Source of the DNA: Pelargonium tetragonum
Lineage: Eukaryota; Streptophyta; Magnoliopsida; Geraniales; Geraniaceae
DNA length: 64,000 nt
Assembly: GCA_036897445.1 (NCBI GenBank)
Contig: JAYMTL010000023.1
Coordinates: 110,182 to 174,181 of the forward strand
Reading direction: 5' to 3'
Position numbers and translations under genes: made by a program. How positions within the stretch are numbered: the stretch's first letter is position 1; every line of letters starts with the position of its first letter. The notes below the pieces were generated by a model. It ran no database searches and was not told the DNA's origin. It worked only from the letters and a program-made list of their open reading frames with translations. This document shows positions 36,260 through 49,535 of this stretch, piece after piece.

Positions 36260-37692
36260 GGGATTCCAGTTAAAGCACGGAGTATAAAATTCCAAGGTTT
36301 CTATAAGGTAAATGTATATTTATGAGTATTATAAGGATAGGTTTTCCATTGAAATATCTTTTATATATATTCAACTTTATATAATATAAAGATAACTGTG
36401 CAAAGTCTAGATTGTGTTACGAAAAAGCGGTTTTTAAGCTTTTGTACTTAAATTACTGGGAAGAAACCGGGGTGCCATTACATAATTAAATCAGAACCCT
36501 CTTGCTCTGAAAAGAAAGGGGTATAGCTTCAGTCAAAATGAGATATATTCTTAAAGCAACAATTACAACCTAGAAATACAAGATTATTTAGTAAGTTTTG
36601 TGAGTTAAGGAGAAGTTAAGAGCAGGAATTCTGATAGTAAAGCAAAATTGTAATATATGAATGGGGTCCACTACTTTCCATTAATATTCGTTAAGGCAGG
36701 CACATCCCTACAAAAAACACGAGGAATAACAACCGATCCAAGAATATTCTAAGAATTTTTATAGTGAGCGTAGACAGATCTGGAAAAGACTTATTCTGCT
36801 TTTTAAGGAGTTATCCTTTACTGGTCGATTTTGAGTAGATGGAAAAAAGATTTTTAAATGACTTTGCTTTTGGAGACAGCCTGTTTTACAATTGAAAGCT
36901 TTTGGGGCTCGAACCTTTGCCATAGTTTTAATTTGACTCGCGTTTTAGCTTAAGAAATATTGGGTCTAATTTCTTTACTATCGAATTGAAAATGCAGGGG
37001 AAGTTTTTAAGAAGAGCTCCCTAGATACAGGAATTATACAAAAAGAGGGATTCTATTACTAAACTCACACACAAAGCAACTGGTAACTTTAACTAAGGAT
37101 AAGGGAATAGAAGTCCCCCAGGTATTCCCTATAGAATGTGTATGTAACCGAGTCGTAGTGGGGCCTTAACTCGGGTTGTAATGAATTTCTGTAGATATCA
37201 AATTGAGTCTAAGTTCCAAAAGTGGTAGGTAGAAGCGCCACTTTCTGTAAAGAATTCTTAACTGTATATTGAGTCTTTTTTAAGCTTATATGATAGTATG
37301 GTATTCTCAAAGGGGGTCTATAGTAATAAGGGATTTCTTAGATCTGTATTTTTGTGTACTTCTACTCAATGGAGCTTGAACTTATGACATTTAGATAGAC
37401 GAGTCCCCTTTCTGTAGAAATAGGTATTCTTTTGTCTAGCAGTAAATAGGAAAAGGAGCGCTTCTAAGAAACTTGTGGTGTAAAACTGCAATTGCCTCAA
37501 GCATTAGGCCAAGAGAATACGCAATCAGTAAGAGTTGGTAATGTATTATCTCCTCTACTCTAAGTTATGTTCTTTTTGCCCGGAATCTTAGTATATAATA
37601 ATTTATAGTATAAAATTCTAAACTTAATACTTGAAAATGATAAGCTGTATTTATATAATTATGAGTAGGAAATTATCTAATCAAGAGGGCGG

Positions 37693-37705
37693 CCCCGATT
37701 CGGGG
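37693..37705. repeat. GC hairpin
   Basis: CCCCG-ATT-CGGGG forms a tight five-pair GC stem, directly after GGGCGG. It is one of several short GC clusters that interrupt the AT-rich background. Confidence 0.55.
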
Positions 37706-40587
37706 ATAGTTTCTTTGGTGTTTAGAGAGTTTCAATCTCTTGAAGCTTTTGGATTCTACTTAGTAAATTACTAAGAGGACTTTGGTATAATAACTTATAA
37801 AGGAATTTAGACTTTATCTAGGTATTCTTGTTGCAGTGGCTAGAATTTCAGTATCGTATCGAAGGGGTGCTATGTTAAAGTAGAGTTTACTAATAAAGAG
37901 TTCAGTACAATCAAGTTGCAGAGAAGAGAAAAAACGACTCACATTCCTTTTTTGCTTTGTTGGGTTTGACAAGAGAGGACTTGTGTACGAGAGCTGGGAA
38001 TCACGAAATTCCTGGGAAGTATCCCGCAGTAGGAATATAAGAAGTGTAGTATAAAATGACAAGACCCGAGGAGACTAAATATTATTTAGTGGCAGTTAGC
38101 TAAAAAAAAATCCTCTTAGAAATCAGAATCACTTAAATGGAGAAATTGTTCGAAGATCTGGTCCTTGCTAATAGAATATAGTATAAAAGCACTTAATCCG
38201 CTCTTTTAAATTGAAATTCTTATCTAAAACTCGAAACCTAACGGCACAAGCTTCTTCAACATTAATGCTAACAGGGGATATAAAGAAAAAAGCCTACGAA
38301 CGATAAAGCTTGAGGGCCTTAAAAACTACCCATAAATAAAGTGATTTAAATATTTTTAGGGAAGAATACTCTTAAAAGTCAAAGTACAAGGTTTCGCTTT
38401 TAGCCGAGTAAGAAAGTTCTTTCCTCAACTTTCCGCTGGATCCTATATAAAATACTGGGTATATAGGTCCGCTCTTATGCTCTGAAATCGGAGTCCTGTA
38501 AAGTCAAAAGTTTCGTAAAAAGGAAAAGTCCCTTTATGCGATAAGGTATTTCCTGGGAATTCACCAACTCTCTAAATGTCTGTAAGCTTATAAAAGCCGA
38601 AGGAATTTTAAATAAGTAAGGCCCCACGAAAAAATGCCGAGAGATAAATTACTAAACCCTCTAATTCGATAAGGAAGAATTTAGATATGGGGTATTACTC
38701 AAAGAAATCGGGAATCGTTGTACATAAGTTTTCCAGTTCAAAATGACTATCTTGTAAGGGGGTCCACAATCTAAGAAGGATTTTCCATTTGTTAGTTTCA
38801 AATTCCGGATAGTCAAATCGTAAATGGAGTCTACGGAACTCAAGTATAAAGTAAAGGAATTGCCTTAGGTTCTTAACTTGAATATGTAATATAAGGTACT
38901 TTTTCCAGGAATTCTAGTAAATTAGCTACACAAAGTAGCGTTTTGATTGTCTTGTAATCTTTTAGGTCTCCTTATTTTTCTATTTTTAGGGGGTCTAACC
39001 CCGCAGTCTTTTTATAAAGACAAGAGTAGTTTATAGTTTAGTAGGAGTTTCTAGGAACCCGAATGAAAGTATATCGGAATCCAGCTCTCTAGTATCAAGA
39101 TAAATAAAGGAATTCATTGACTACTTTATAAACTCTTAGGAATCTCACGAACTAGCAACTCAAACTGAATTGCCCATAATGAAAGATAGGGTACTCAATG
39201 AGCTATTCAAACCAAGATATCCTGAACCAGAACAAGCCATAAAAAAATTCTGAGATTGAACTCTCACCTGACCTACCCCTTTTATTCGGATAATTGAAAT
39301 TTCTAGTTAAGCGGGCTTCCTTTTGAATTGGAAATGGCTTAATAGCCTGGGGCTTTTATTGGAGTCTAAGAGTCAAACTTTTCTTGGGTTTAAAGCAACA
39401 ACTTAATTGGCAGAAATGACTTAGATCGGCATCTATTTATATAAATTAACCTTGGTATACAGAGCCGCAGCTTTTTCTATGATACTTCTCAAATCAAAAA
39501 AGGAGAATGAATAAAGAGACTCCTTTGCTTTAGAATTCCTACTCTATAATTTAGATTAGAGAGGAACCGGTCAGGCAATGCGGAAAGAGAGACTTTAATA
39601 CAAAATAGAGCTTAATTCCTAATTTGTTAAGAGCAGCTACCGTCGAGGCAGCTTTCTCTTAATGCCCTTGAAGGAAACCCCTCTCCTTGATACTACTAAG
39701 AAGCTCTAATGCCCAAATTTAGTTTTAGGCTCGGCAGCAACTCCAGATTTAACAATAGAAAAGCCCAAATGAAATTCTATCTGATAAAACCAGAAGGCTT
39801 TCTATGCTCAAAATGAAGGGGAACTCCTTGTATTACCTAGGGCACCAAAAACGGAAAAATGAATTCCCAAACCCAAAAATGACCTCTTTGTATTTGTACT
39901 TTTCCTATTTTATCAAGAGACCTTAGTACCTCCTAAAAAGTCTCTACTTCCTTCGGGGGCCCCCGTTAACTAGACAAAAAATTGAGTAACATAAAAGCTT
40001 CCAATTCCTGTATTTATAAATAGGATTTTGAATTCCTTGTTTTACATAATATCACGAGGCTCTCATAAAAAGAAAAGGAGTCCTTGGGTATAAAATCCTT
40101 GCAATTCTAGAGGATCCCGCTTATAAGAAAATCCTGAGGAGACACTAAGCACTTACAGGGGTTTATTAACTACCTTTGACCTACGCCGGAAAAAAGAGGA
40201 ACTGAAAAACCCCGCTTTCATTTTAAAGTGTATTTTATCCTACAAAATTCATACTTGTATTACTACTTCTAATTGAAATTGAAAAATCTCCTTTCTACTT
40301 AAAATCTTTAGTATTAACCGATAAAAACTCCTTTGAAGCCCCGGTTTAGAAATAGAAGTGCTCCTTTATCTTTTCCTTTCTATACAATTACAACAGGATT
40401 TGCCTAACACAATAACCAAAAATAAGTATCTTATACTCAGATTTTCAAAAGGGTTTTAAAACAGAAACAGAGTTTATATTCCACAGGAACTCCCCTGCTG
40501 TTACCTAACCCTTATATACTAGAAAGGGAAAACTTTTGCTTATACTACTAAAAACCTCCCAGGAATTTCGGATTCCAAAGAAACAGA

Positions 40588-40606
40588 CCCGCTTGCCGCC
40601 GGGGGA
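40588..40606. other. Short GC-rich island
   Basis: CCCGCTTGCCGCCGGGGG is a GC-rich patch without an open frame. It bears a loose likeness to the reverse complement of the SSU rRNA word around GCACAAGCGG. That likeness is too weak to call as rRNA. Confidence 0.35.
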
Positions 40607-42244
40607 ATCCTCCTAGGAATTCTATGTATACTCTGAACTAGATCAGCAAGCAATCCGGGCATTAGAGACTTCCTTTCATTTTATACTTTAGAACCTTGGA
40701 TTAGTCTAACTCAGTTTAGTAAAAACTTGATACTAAAACAAATAGAACAGAAAGGAGACACTTCCCTGTATTAGATTAGATTGTTAAACCCTTCTCTTCT
40801 TTTAGATAAAGCCCTGATATTTCTAGATCTAAGTCCTGTCCTAATCTGTGAGTTTCTGTAGCATTTGTAATTAAGGAATTCACAAAAGCCTGGTAATTAA
40901 TTGTTATTTTCCTCGAATAGGTAGCCAAGCTAGTTAACGAAAACGTTCCTTGAATTACTTGCTAAAAGCCCTTTTAAGCAAACCATTACTAAGGGATGGG
41001 CATAGTCCAGTAAATAAAAAGTGGAAAATCCTAGAAAGGGAAAGGCTTTCTTAAAAATGCATACAATTCTTATTCCCGAGTAAACCCTTACTCTAATAGC
41101 TAAAATCTTTCTACTTTTAGTACTTATTTAAGGAAACTTTTACATCTTAGATACTGTCAGCAACTGGGCTTTTTAAGGGCAATCCCTCCCGGTTTAACGT
41201 TCTATTCTATTTAGGGATCCCGGTTGGGTTTTCCTCTTTATCAATACTTTGAGCCGAGCTTGTTTTAGTTTTCAAAGTAATCTAGATAGAATGTAATTAT
41301 TAAAGCTATAGATAGAGAGATAGAGAAGCCCCTTATTCCCGAAAGGGAATTTCCAGACTAGGTTTTCAAGACTTCTGGATCATATTCGATTTAAAGATGC
41401 TCCAGATTAGCGTTTGATAATTTAAATGTCTTTATTCAGTACTCTTAAGTTACTGTAAGCGTATATATAATCTTTTTTGTAAAGTTCAGTTTATAAAGTT
41501 AGTCAATACAAAAAAAGGGAGATACCTTCTTCTGAACCGGATTAAATTCATAGTGCTGAGTTGGTAATTATAGATTAAGTTAATATATCTGTCTACCCTG
41601 ACATTAAAAGATTGAGAGACTGCACATAGTTGACGAATAGCCCCTCTGTCCCTTTGTTAAAATAATCTACGCCTAGGAAACTCGAAATCCTCACTTTGAA
41701 GATTTTAACCTCTGAAAGTGTCAAAACAAAATTTTTTGGTGCACTATAGGGCCTTCTAACTCTATTATATATAGAAATGAATTTGAGATAGCTCCTAGAT
41801 GGAGCTTTTTAGAGTCGCCTTTTTCATAAAAAAAGGGACGCTCGTTGGTTTATGCTTTATAATTTTTAAGGTACTAACCTTATACTCCTTATATTTCATA
41901 TAACTAGACATCCAAGAAGTTAAAACAAATCTCTACAAATAAAAAAGGACCCCCGTAAGAGGGAAGGGCTTGAATTAGTATTAGCCTTAAAAACAAAAGC
42001 TTTGGTGCTTGACTCGATTAAGACTCTATGCTTTTTATAACTTGTTGAATACCCACTATGCTAGTTTTTTTAGAAGGATACTTTATAAACCTTAAAATGT
42101 TATCGAAACTCTGCCTAAAATGGGTTCTTGCTTTTGGCTTAGTTAGACTTATTTTAAGTTATATCTAAACTTTCCCGTGCCATATTGCTTAGTTACAAGA
42201 ATCTCTTAAGGCCTTATTTTAGATTCCCGATCTATTTTTAGAAG

Positions 42245-42264
42245 ATGCTTATTAATGCTTATTA
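42245..42264. repeat. Tandem duplication of 10 bp
   Basis: ATGCTTATTA is repeated exactly twice, head to tail. It is a slippage-type repeat in non-coding DNA. Confidence 0.8.
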
Positions 42265-43579
42265 GAAGACAATGCAATGCTTCTTGGAGTGAATCCAAGT
42301 ACCTATTGACTAGAAGAGACCCTCCTAAAATGAAACAGGATTTATTAGAAATGAGAATCACTTAGATATAATAGACCCAGCAAGTATAGTTTGACCTGGA
42401 TGGCAAAATCAAGTAGCAAAGCGGATTTCGTTTTAATAAAAAACACGGGTTCAAGATAAGCTTAAGGAAGAAACTACGAAAGAAAAGCAACAGAGGAAAG
42501 TTTACCTTTGAAAATTTCTCTCATGCTATTTAGAACTCCTAGAGCCCTGTTTCTTATGTTTCCAATCGCAGGGCTTGACTTAAGGATAAGGAGCCTACCT
42601 AAGCGGAACACTCCTGTATAAGGCCCGGGCTTTTATTCCATTTTTCTTCTGGCTTGTTATACTAGACAAATGCTTTTTGCGCCCCATAAATTCGGGGTTT
42701 GTTTAGTACTTAGTTAGCAAGAAAAGTGAAAGCGTTTTTTAGAATCTTATAATAAGGGGTTTCTCCGCGAGATTTAGCCATTTTTTCTTTTGAGAAATAA
42801 GGCCACCTAGACCAGAATTTTGGACATTCTTTATTAGTTATTAGTAGCGTATTCCGGAAATTCCAAACAAAAAACAGGGGCGTCCAAAAAAGGAAAGAAA
42901 TGGGGGGAGACTTAAGATTGGTATTAACCCACTTCCCACCTATAGGTTTTTAATTTGAGGGCTCTTATTTCAATTTGGTAGGGTATCTCCTTCAATTTCT
43001 TTTCAAGAGAAGGACCCCGCTCTACGGTGAGATGCTTCTCCTAGCTTTTTACTTGCTAATGAAAAGTGTCTTGGATTATGCTATCTTTGACCCAACAAAG
43101 GAAATTCTATTGCATTAATGAAACTAACCTTGGAGATACTTGATAGTGTCCTTGTTACCGTACTGAAGGCTTCCGAAGGAGGTTTATATATATAGTAATT
43201 AATAGTACGTACCATTAGCACACTAGTACACCCATCAACTGCTTCTACTGCTGACCTAGATTTAATAGAATTCTATTATTATCTTATTTTTAGACCTCTT
43301 TATTAATTTGTAATTCGTTCCTAAGATTTCTTAATAGTTTCTTTCTTTACTAAACGGAGAGTTCCGCTTTTAAGGAGCAAGCTAAGAATGACTATATTGA
43401 AGTCGGCTAACTAGCTAACTTATTAATTTAAAAATAAGAAGCAAAGAAAGTAAAGGAGATTTAGTATAGCTGCTTTAAAAGTGCTAGGAATTCCAGTACA
43501 AAAAGTTTCAAATAACGAGGGTTAGTGACGTTTTGAGCTACTCCCCTAGTTTAGAGTCCCTCTATTTTTGTTTTGGGAG

Positions 43580-43607
43580 CGAGCCCGGGCGCGAATCTCC
43601 GGTAGGG
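43580..43607. other. GC-rich island with CCCGGG
   Basis: The stretch beginning CGAGCCCGGGCGCG and ending CCGGTAGGGG is strongly GC-rich and contains a GCCCGGGC self-complementary core. It has no frame and no RNA consensus that I can name. Confidence 0.45.
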
Positions 43608-45705
43608 GCAATTACAGTACAGAAGTTAGGCTTTTTCTTAGGTTCCAGACCTAAATTATTAAAGTTTTATTTATTTTAGTTAGTGTACCTCGCACTTCTC
43701 TTACAAGATCGGGAAATAAGTCGTTTTGTAATGAATAGGCAAAGAACTTAGATTGCTTTCTTCATATTCGGCTTGTATAGTATCTAGGACAGTAGCTACA
43801 TTAGTACTATAATACAGCTCCAAAATTCTTTCTTGAGCCTTTTCTTAAGTCTTAAGATATATCCTTACAACTTCTTGTCTATGAATTGGCTTCTTTTCAA
43901 TTCAATTAGCAAAAGAGCAAGGCCCTGGAATAAAGCAAATCTAAGGAGTTCGGTAAATAGAAAAATTATCCAATGTTAAAAAGTCCCAGTCTTGCTTATT
44001 TCTTGATTTTATATATGCCTTTCTTTTTATTTTAAGCCTCGGTTCTTGGTTACAATACTTTGTAATTGATATAGAAAATTTAATAGAGGGTTTTTTACTA
44101 TATTGATTGGTTTCGATTTCTTTCATCTAAAGGCACTTTATAAATTTACGGAAGACCTTAGTTCAAATCCTACAAATAATTCCAGGATCTAGCTCGCTGA
44201 CCTAGAAGTTTAGGGAAATCGGAGCCCCTTATACAAAGTGAATCTTTTAGCTTATAATCCCCCAAATAGCGATTTTTACACTTATCCTTAAACTTATATG
44301 ATTCTCAAAAAGTACTATAAAAGGCCTAAATAAGCAGGTTTGAACCCCAATCTTTTTATAATGATCTATAAAAAGTTCCTGACCTTCCGAAACTCTAAAG
44401 AGAATTACCATAGTATTGTTCCCTTTGGTCAGCTAGGAATATAGAGATTCTAGACTTCTCCGGCTTTTATGCTTACTCTGTTTTCTGGTATAACGTCGAT
44501 TTTGGGGGATGGTTTTGTAGTAATAGAAGGTTTATCCATCTTTCTTTAACTAAACCCACGTGAAGAAACCTATCTTACTTTAATACGGATTAAATCTTTC
44601 GCGGGTTCTTCTTGAAAGAATTCCCATGCCGCTTGATCAGGACAGGAGTAGGTGTATATAGCCTAAGAGAAGGCATAAACGCGAATCGAGGAGTTTAGGA
44701 GAATATATCTTTTTCTAAATAAGAACGAATAAGGCTTTTCTGGAGTTTTCTCAATTCGGTTACAAAAAGAGAATAAGGACTTTTAACGTTTTCTTAGTAT
44801 CTACAATACCGTATTAAATTTTCTTTTAGTTACATACTTTTTTGCAAGAGAGTACTAAGTACTTTGTTTACCCGATTCAGCGTATCAAATATAATATAAG
44901 CTCTACAAAATTGTAACTTAACTTTAAATTTGTAAGTCCCTGACACGAAAGACACTAAAAAGCGGAACATGAAACCTTTTAAGAATTCCTTATGGCTGAA
45001 CTTGATCCGGGAACCTTGACTTCTAGGGTCTTTATCACAAGGACCTTACTTTAGCGTGTAAAACCTATTTCATTCTCTATCTTACTCTTCTGCATAGCTA
45101 TCCTATTAGTCCCTCTCCTCTTTCCTATCTTTATAGACTTCCTTGTTAACATACCCCTAAAAAGTTAAGCACATGCAAGCAAATCAAACCCCAATTACAG
45201 GTATCCACTTAGAATACTTAAGGAATATCCTGACTCATAAGGTTTTCCTTATACTCGGACTACCTTACAGACCAGAAAAGAAACAAGAAGCTATCCTTTA
45301 AATATTTAATTACTGGTTGATAAGCCTATAAAGTCTGTAGTATAAGCAACATAAGACAGAGGAAAGCAAGCTACCGTTAATGGAATTTCCTGGGGTTTTC
45401 TATTGCTAAGAAAACATCTTTGGTACTTTCCCTCGACTAATTAAGATATTCTTGCGGCAAATATTAGATAATATTACTAGTTTGTACTCTCTTATACTCG
45501 GAATTCCTTAGGGTAGGATTCCTAAGTACAAATTATTTAGAAACAAGTCACTAGAAAACACAACTGACAATGTAAGAGTTCAAGCCCTATCATATACACA
45601 ACAAGAGAAACTTTCTATACGATTAAAAAAGACTGAAACTGTGTATAAGGAGCGGGTTTTTAAGCTACTCCGGGAGAAAGTAAGGCAAAAAAACTCTAGC
45701 GAATT

Positions 45706-46124
45706 ATGCGAGAGGTTCTAAAAGTATATAAATATAGATTTTCTTATGAGCTCAAGGTATTCCTGAAACGAGATTTTTACGATTGGAATTTCCCGATGCA
45801 AGATGTTGCTAACAAAAATTCTGGAAGTACAATGTGCGGATTTAGTAGGGGCGCGCCTACTCGTCAAAAAGGGGCGTATATATTCTGTATTAGAATTTTC
45901 TCTTTTAATATAGTATAGGAAATTTGACAGGGTTACACACAATTTGATACTTGCTGTATAAAGCTAAAGCTTGAGGAGTTTTTAGAAAATTTTTGGTTTA
46001 CAATATTTATTTCACCTTTCGAATATATCAGGGCTCGGAGAGTAATTACTACTAACCTGTCCTTTTTAGCAGGACGCAAAAATATATCCTTCAAGCATTC
46101 AAGGGGATACTCTATTGTTTGCAC
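45706..46124. other. Stop-poor stretch with overlapping frames on both strands
   Basis: A 70-codon plus-strand frame (45706-45918) and minus-strand frames of 74 (45718-45942) and 63 codons (45933-46124) crowd here around the GGCGCGCC hairpin. Frames that mirror each other on both strands usually mean only one, or none, is real. No product is recognised. Confidence 0.3.
45844..45861. repeat. GC hairpin around GGCGCGCC
   Basis: AGTAGG (45844-45849) pairs perfectly with CCTACT (45856-45861). The centre holds the 8-base palindrome GGCGCGCC (45850-45857), so either a hairpin or a cruciform is possible. It lies in a stretch (45706-46124) where both strands happen to have frames of 60-75 codons. 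Confidence 0.6.
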
Positions 46125-48788
46125 TAGTTTTAAGCAAAGCTTTCTTAACTATTAAATATTCTCTAACAACCCTGGGAAACCCTCTTTCTTGAGGCTAAGC
46201 TTCGGCTTTTTTATTTATTTTTATTGAAATTTCAGGAAATTCTATTAATACTAAAGTAAGCTATAGGTATTGGTCAAGAATTCTATACGGGGGCCTGTCC
46301 TAAAAAAATCTGTATTCAAAAAAGCACTTAAACGAAGCAGTCCTTAGGCTGTGGAGTGCCCCGCTTTAATGGATACCCGCAGAATTGAACTAACTTTGTA
46401 TACTCATTTTATGACACTTATACTTTTTACTAAAATACAGAATGAAAGGGGTGTACCTTTGCTTTGATATTTATACTTTACAGTACAAGTAACTAAGCCC
46501 TTCTAAAGGGTGCCTTCTAATGCTTTTTCGTTCCTACATTCAAGCCCATTCTGGAGTATAGCCAAGGTTAAAAGTAGACTTTTGATATTGCCGCGCAAGG
46601 GCTTTGAGTCCTTTTAGTCTTTTGTTTAATTCTAGTAAATTCCAAGGGTTTGCGAATTTCAAAGTCTTTCAGTTCGCAAAACAACAAAGTAGCCATAATA
46701 AGGTAAATATTCTTAGGAGAGACCCTTTTATTAATAGGGCTCACCGCTTGCAAGTACTATACTCCGTGGTATTTTCTTACTAATTTACACTGGGATTAAT
46801 CCTCAGTTTGCCATGTTATTCATGAGAGAGTTAAACAAAAAGGACATACCTAAAACCTAAAGAAGTCAAATTACTTTATTCAAATTAAAAGGGCTTTGCT
46901 AAATTAAAAAATATAAAACAAAGTTTGATAGGAAAAACAGTAACGAGTCTGGAGTAGAGAGTTTGTATCTACACAGAAAAAAAGGAAATCCGCGTTATGA
47001 AATAAGGAATACTACTTCGAAAGTTCTAGGGTTTTGCATTCTTTAGAGTATCCGTGAAAGAGCTCCTATTATAAATTACACTTTTTCAAGGCCTGTTTTT
47101 AGTGTAAAACAAGCAAAAGAAGAAATTTCTAAGTTTTGCAACATTAGGGAGCGTCTAAGCATAAAAAACTACCAAGGGACGTAGACTTGTTCTCTTGAAC
47201 GGCGCTTATCAGTCATAGGTGGCGATTCCTTATAATGGATTTCCTTTAGTAGGTTCCGGTATATCCATTAAGAGTTTTCATTAATTTCTAGAGACTTTTT
47301 GTTCTCGAATTGCACACCTTTCGTGTCTGGTAGGGTATACAAAATCCCGGGCTTTTACTCCTAAATTGAATTACTAAAGCATCCTTGGTTTACAGCGGAA
47401 CTTGAAATATATAAATCCCTATCCAGGTTTATTGAGGGGTTTAAAGTACAGTACTTAATAGGAAAATGGGTAAGCTATAGTTTTATTATATACTTTAGCC
47501 TTAGCTAAGTCAAACTACTCCTAGTTATACGGATTTCTCTTGTCTGTCTAGGGTGGATTGGCTTCCCTTTTCCAATAGAGCTGTCTCTTTAGTTTAGAAA
47601 AGAGCTTACTTTGACGCAAGGAAGGATCCTAATCCGAACTCAAAAAACTTTATGTATGGAAAAAGGATAAAAAAATTCCATTAAGTATAGTTCGGTCAAA
47701 GCAGGAATTAATTCAAAATTTTTTTAGTATGTTCCATTTGGAAACCAACTCCTTATTTATTTTTATACCCAAGTTTCAAGTTCGTTTTTGCGGCTTTCAC
47801 TTTATCAGTTAACAAGATGGGCCTTGGGCAGCAAATAAAAAATCTAACCTGTCTTACTCTTCTAAAAACACCTTTAACTATCCCTAACACTTGGGGTTTT
47901 AACTTTCGTCAATTCCTATTCAAAACTAATAAATATTAAGGATCCAGACAAATATCTATAAAAGGGGATTCGTTATCTTTGCAAATAACTCAAAAAATTA
48001 GATAGATGGTTACTGGGTGGGGTTGCCCCGCATGATAAAAGCGTAAAACCTTGACTTACAAAAAAGAAAAGAATACCTCTTGTAACTAGGTCTAGAAAAA
48101 AAATAGGGGGCTTAATGCCTCGACTTAAAAAAACTTGGCAGTGGGATCCTTAAGGGAATACTTTTCTAATCTACGGAATCTTCCTTGTTTACTATGGGGA
48201 AACTCTAACTTACCTCTTATTAAAATAAAGTTTCTAGGCCCTAAAGTCTTGAATCTATTCCTTTGTACTCTACACTCTTGCAGGCTCGCAATCCTTAAAA
48301 CCGTCTCGGAGTAGATACTTTAGTTATTCCTGAAATTCTTACCGCCGAAAAAATAGATGCCTCGTAAAAGTTTTGCTTTATCTCTTTGATTTTTAAAAAC
48401 TCTGGCTTTATAGAGGGGCTTTTATTCTAAGTTTTGAGGAGTTTCCAGTTTTAGAGAGTCCTTTACAGGGTATGTACTTCTCAAGAGAGAGCTTCTAACT
48501 GGGATTTCCTTTATCACAAATGTATCAAATTAAGACTTAGTTCTTTCAGTTTAAGATAGAGTACGATATTTGACAGCTAGAGCTTTTCCCTTGAGTAGAA
48601 CACCTGTTAAACAATGCCTGGTATCGGCATCCTTATTCAAATCTCTTATATATTTCTATTTTGCCTATAAGTTAAATCTGCGGTACTCGTATCTAATATT
48701 CAAAAACTTTTAAGGCAGTGTCCGTTTTAGAAAGTTTTCTAGTAAAAGCGCTTACGAATTCCTATTAAGGAACACGCGCGCATTGAAC
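46125..48788. other. Non-coding stretch, no gene recognised
   Basis: One 61-codon minus-strand frame at 46568-46753, unrecognised. CCCGGGCTTTTA occurs at 47346, a variant of a word that also occurs near 42624. Nothing else is supported. Confidence 0.55.
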
Positions 48789-48812
48789 GCTTTAATTTAA
48801 TGATGAACGAAA
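48789..48812 (+). pseudogene. SSU rRNA helix 31 region-like fragment
   Basis: GCTTTAATTTAATGATGAACG resembles the SSU rRNA block GGTTTAATTCGATGcaACGCG, which lies at the decoding-site side of the head. The match is imperfect, and neither the preceding universal GGAATTGACGG block nor the following AACCTTACC is present. It is considered only because three other SSU-like words lie within the next 3.1 kb on the same strand. Chance is quite possible. Confidence 0.2.
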
Positions 48813-49326
48813 TTACAGCAGCACTAACTCCAAATTTACAATTCCCGCACATTAAAAAAGGTAAGATCACTTAGTAAGGGCAAGTTCTATTTTACATCGG
48901 TTAATTGAACTAAGGTATACCCGGGCTTAGGATTCTAAGAAGGGGTCCCTATTACGTACAGTATTGTACACAGCAGTTTTTATCTTTTTGTACTCAGATT
49001 ACGAGATTCTTTAATTATGGGGTACTCCTTGACAGGATGCAAAAGTATAGCATTTTGAAGTGTACTCTTAGCAGAAAAATTGAACCTAGTTTTTACACAA
49101 CCCTTTCGATTACAAGATATTTCGGCCCTTTTGAAAGAATAAAAAGGGCTACCCTCCTTTAAGGAATATTATCAAAAAGGAGGTTAGACTTCATGGACTG
49201 TGTACTCTAAACTCTAAAGGAATTCTTTTTACAAGTTGTTTTTACTTATATAAAATCAAAGTTTAGATAAGCCAGGTTGGGTACTCTTAATGCTACTTGA
49301 ACCTTATAGAGACTCTGTACTCACTG
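48813..49326. other. Spacer between SSU-like words
   Basis: The stretch holds CCCGGGCTTAG at 48920 and the word GCACTAACTCCAAATTTAC just before it (near 48824). That word loosely recalls the SSU 500-520 region. No tRNA or frame is found. A continuous SSU gene is excluded by the lack of the universal blocks. Confidence 0.4.
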
Positions 49327-49342
49327 CTCGTGGAATTGGTAG
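49327..49342 (+). other. tRNA-Leu D-arm-like word
   Basis: CTCGTGGAATTGGTAG resembles the D arm of organellar tRNA-Leu (consensus TGGCGGAATTGGTAGA). No leucine anticodon arm or T arm follows. It lies just 5' of the SSU 3'-end-like piece. It is a relic candidate, of the same word family as at 5.32 and 58.24 kb. Confidence 0.25.
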
Positions 49343-49376
49343 TTTACTTTTATTAGAGGAAGATCCGGGCATCGGC

Positions 49377-49396
49377 GAAGGGTTGTAACAAGGTAG
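49377..49396 (+). pseudogene. SSU rRNA 3'-end-like fragment
   Basis: GTTGTAACAAGGTAG (49382-49396) differs by one base from the almost universal SSU rRNA word GTCGTAACAAGGTAG near the 3' end, and the GAAG just before also fits. The preceding decoding-site word ACACACCGCCCGTC is absent. The following bases, TTTCATATT, do not match the usual 3' terminus and carry no anti-Shine-Dalgarno sequence. It is probably a decayed copy, or the conserved core of a very small rRNA piece. The base change in a fixed word argues for decay. Confidence 0.4.
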
Positions 49397-49535
49397 TTTC
49401 ATATTATAATAAGTACTTCTAGATTTTTTTATTTACAAAATTGACTTATATATAAAGTTAAAAGATTAGTGATTCAAATTATTTACTTTCTATTATAAGG
49501 GGCTTTGATATACTAAGGATGCACTTTCATTTTAT

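Larger units (their letters stand above)
35110..45705. other. Non-coding stretch, no gene recognised
   Basis: Frames of 60-82 codons occur on the minus strand (37814-38062, 38661-38843, 43941-44126), none recognised. Structural landmarks are the hairpins at 36239 and 37693, GC islands at 40588 and 43580, and a tandem repeat at 42245. A GTTCAAATCC word at 44161 and a minus-strand GGGGTTCAAACC near 44336 recall T arms but do not fold. Confidence 0.55.

Noticed and set aside
44161-44176. GTTCAAATCCTAC, a T-arm-like word
   Set aside because: Only three stem pairs are possible and no acceptor or anticodon arm can be placed.
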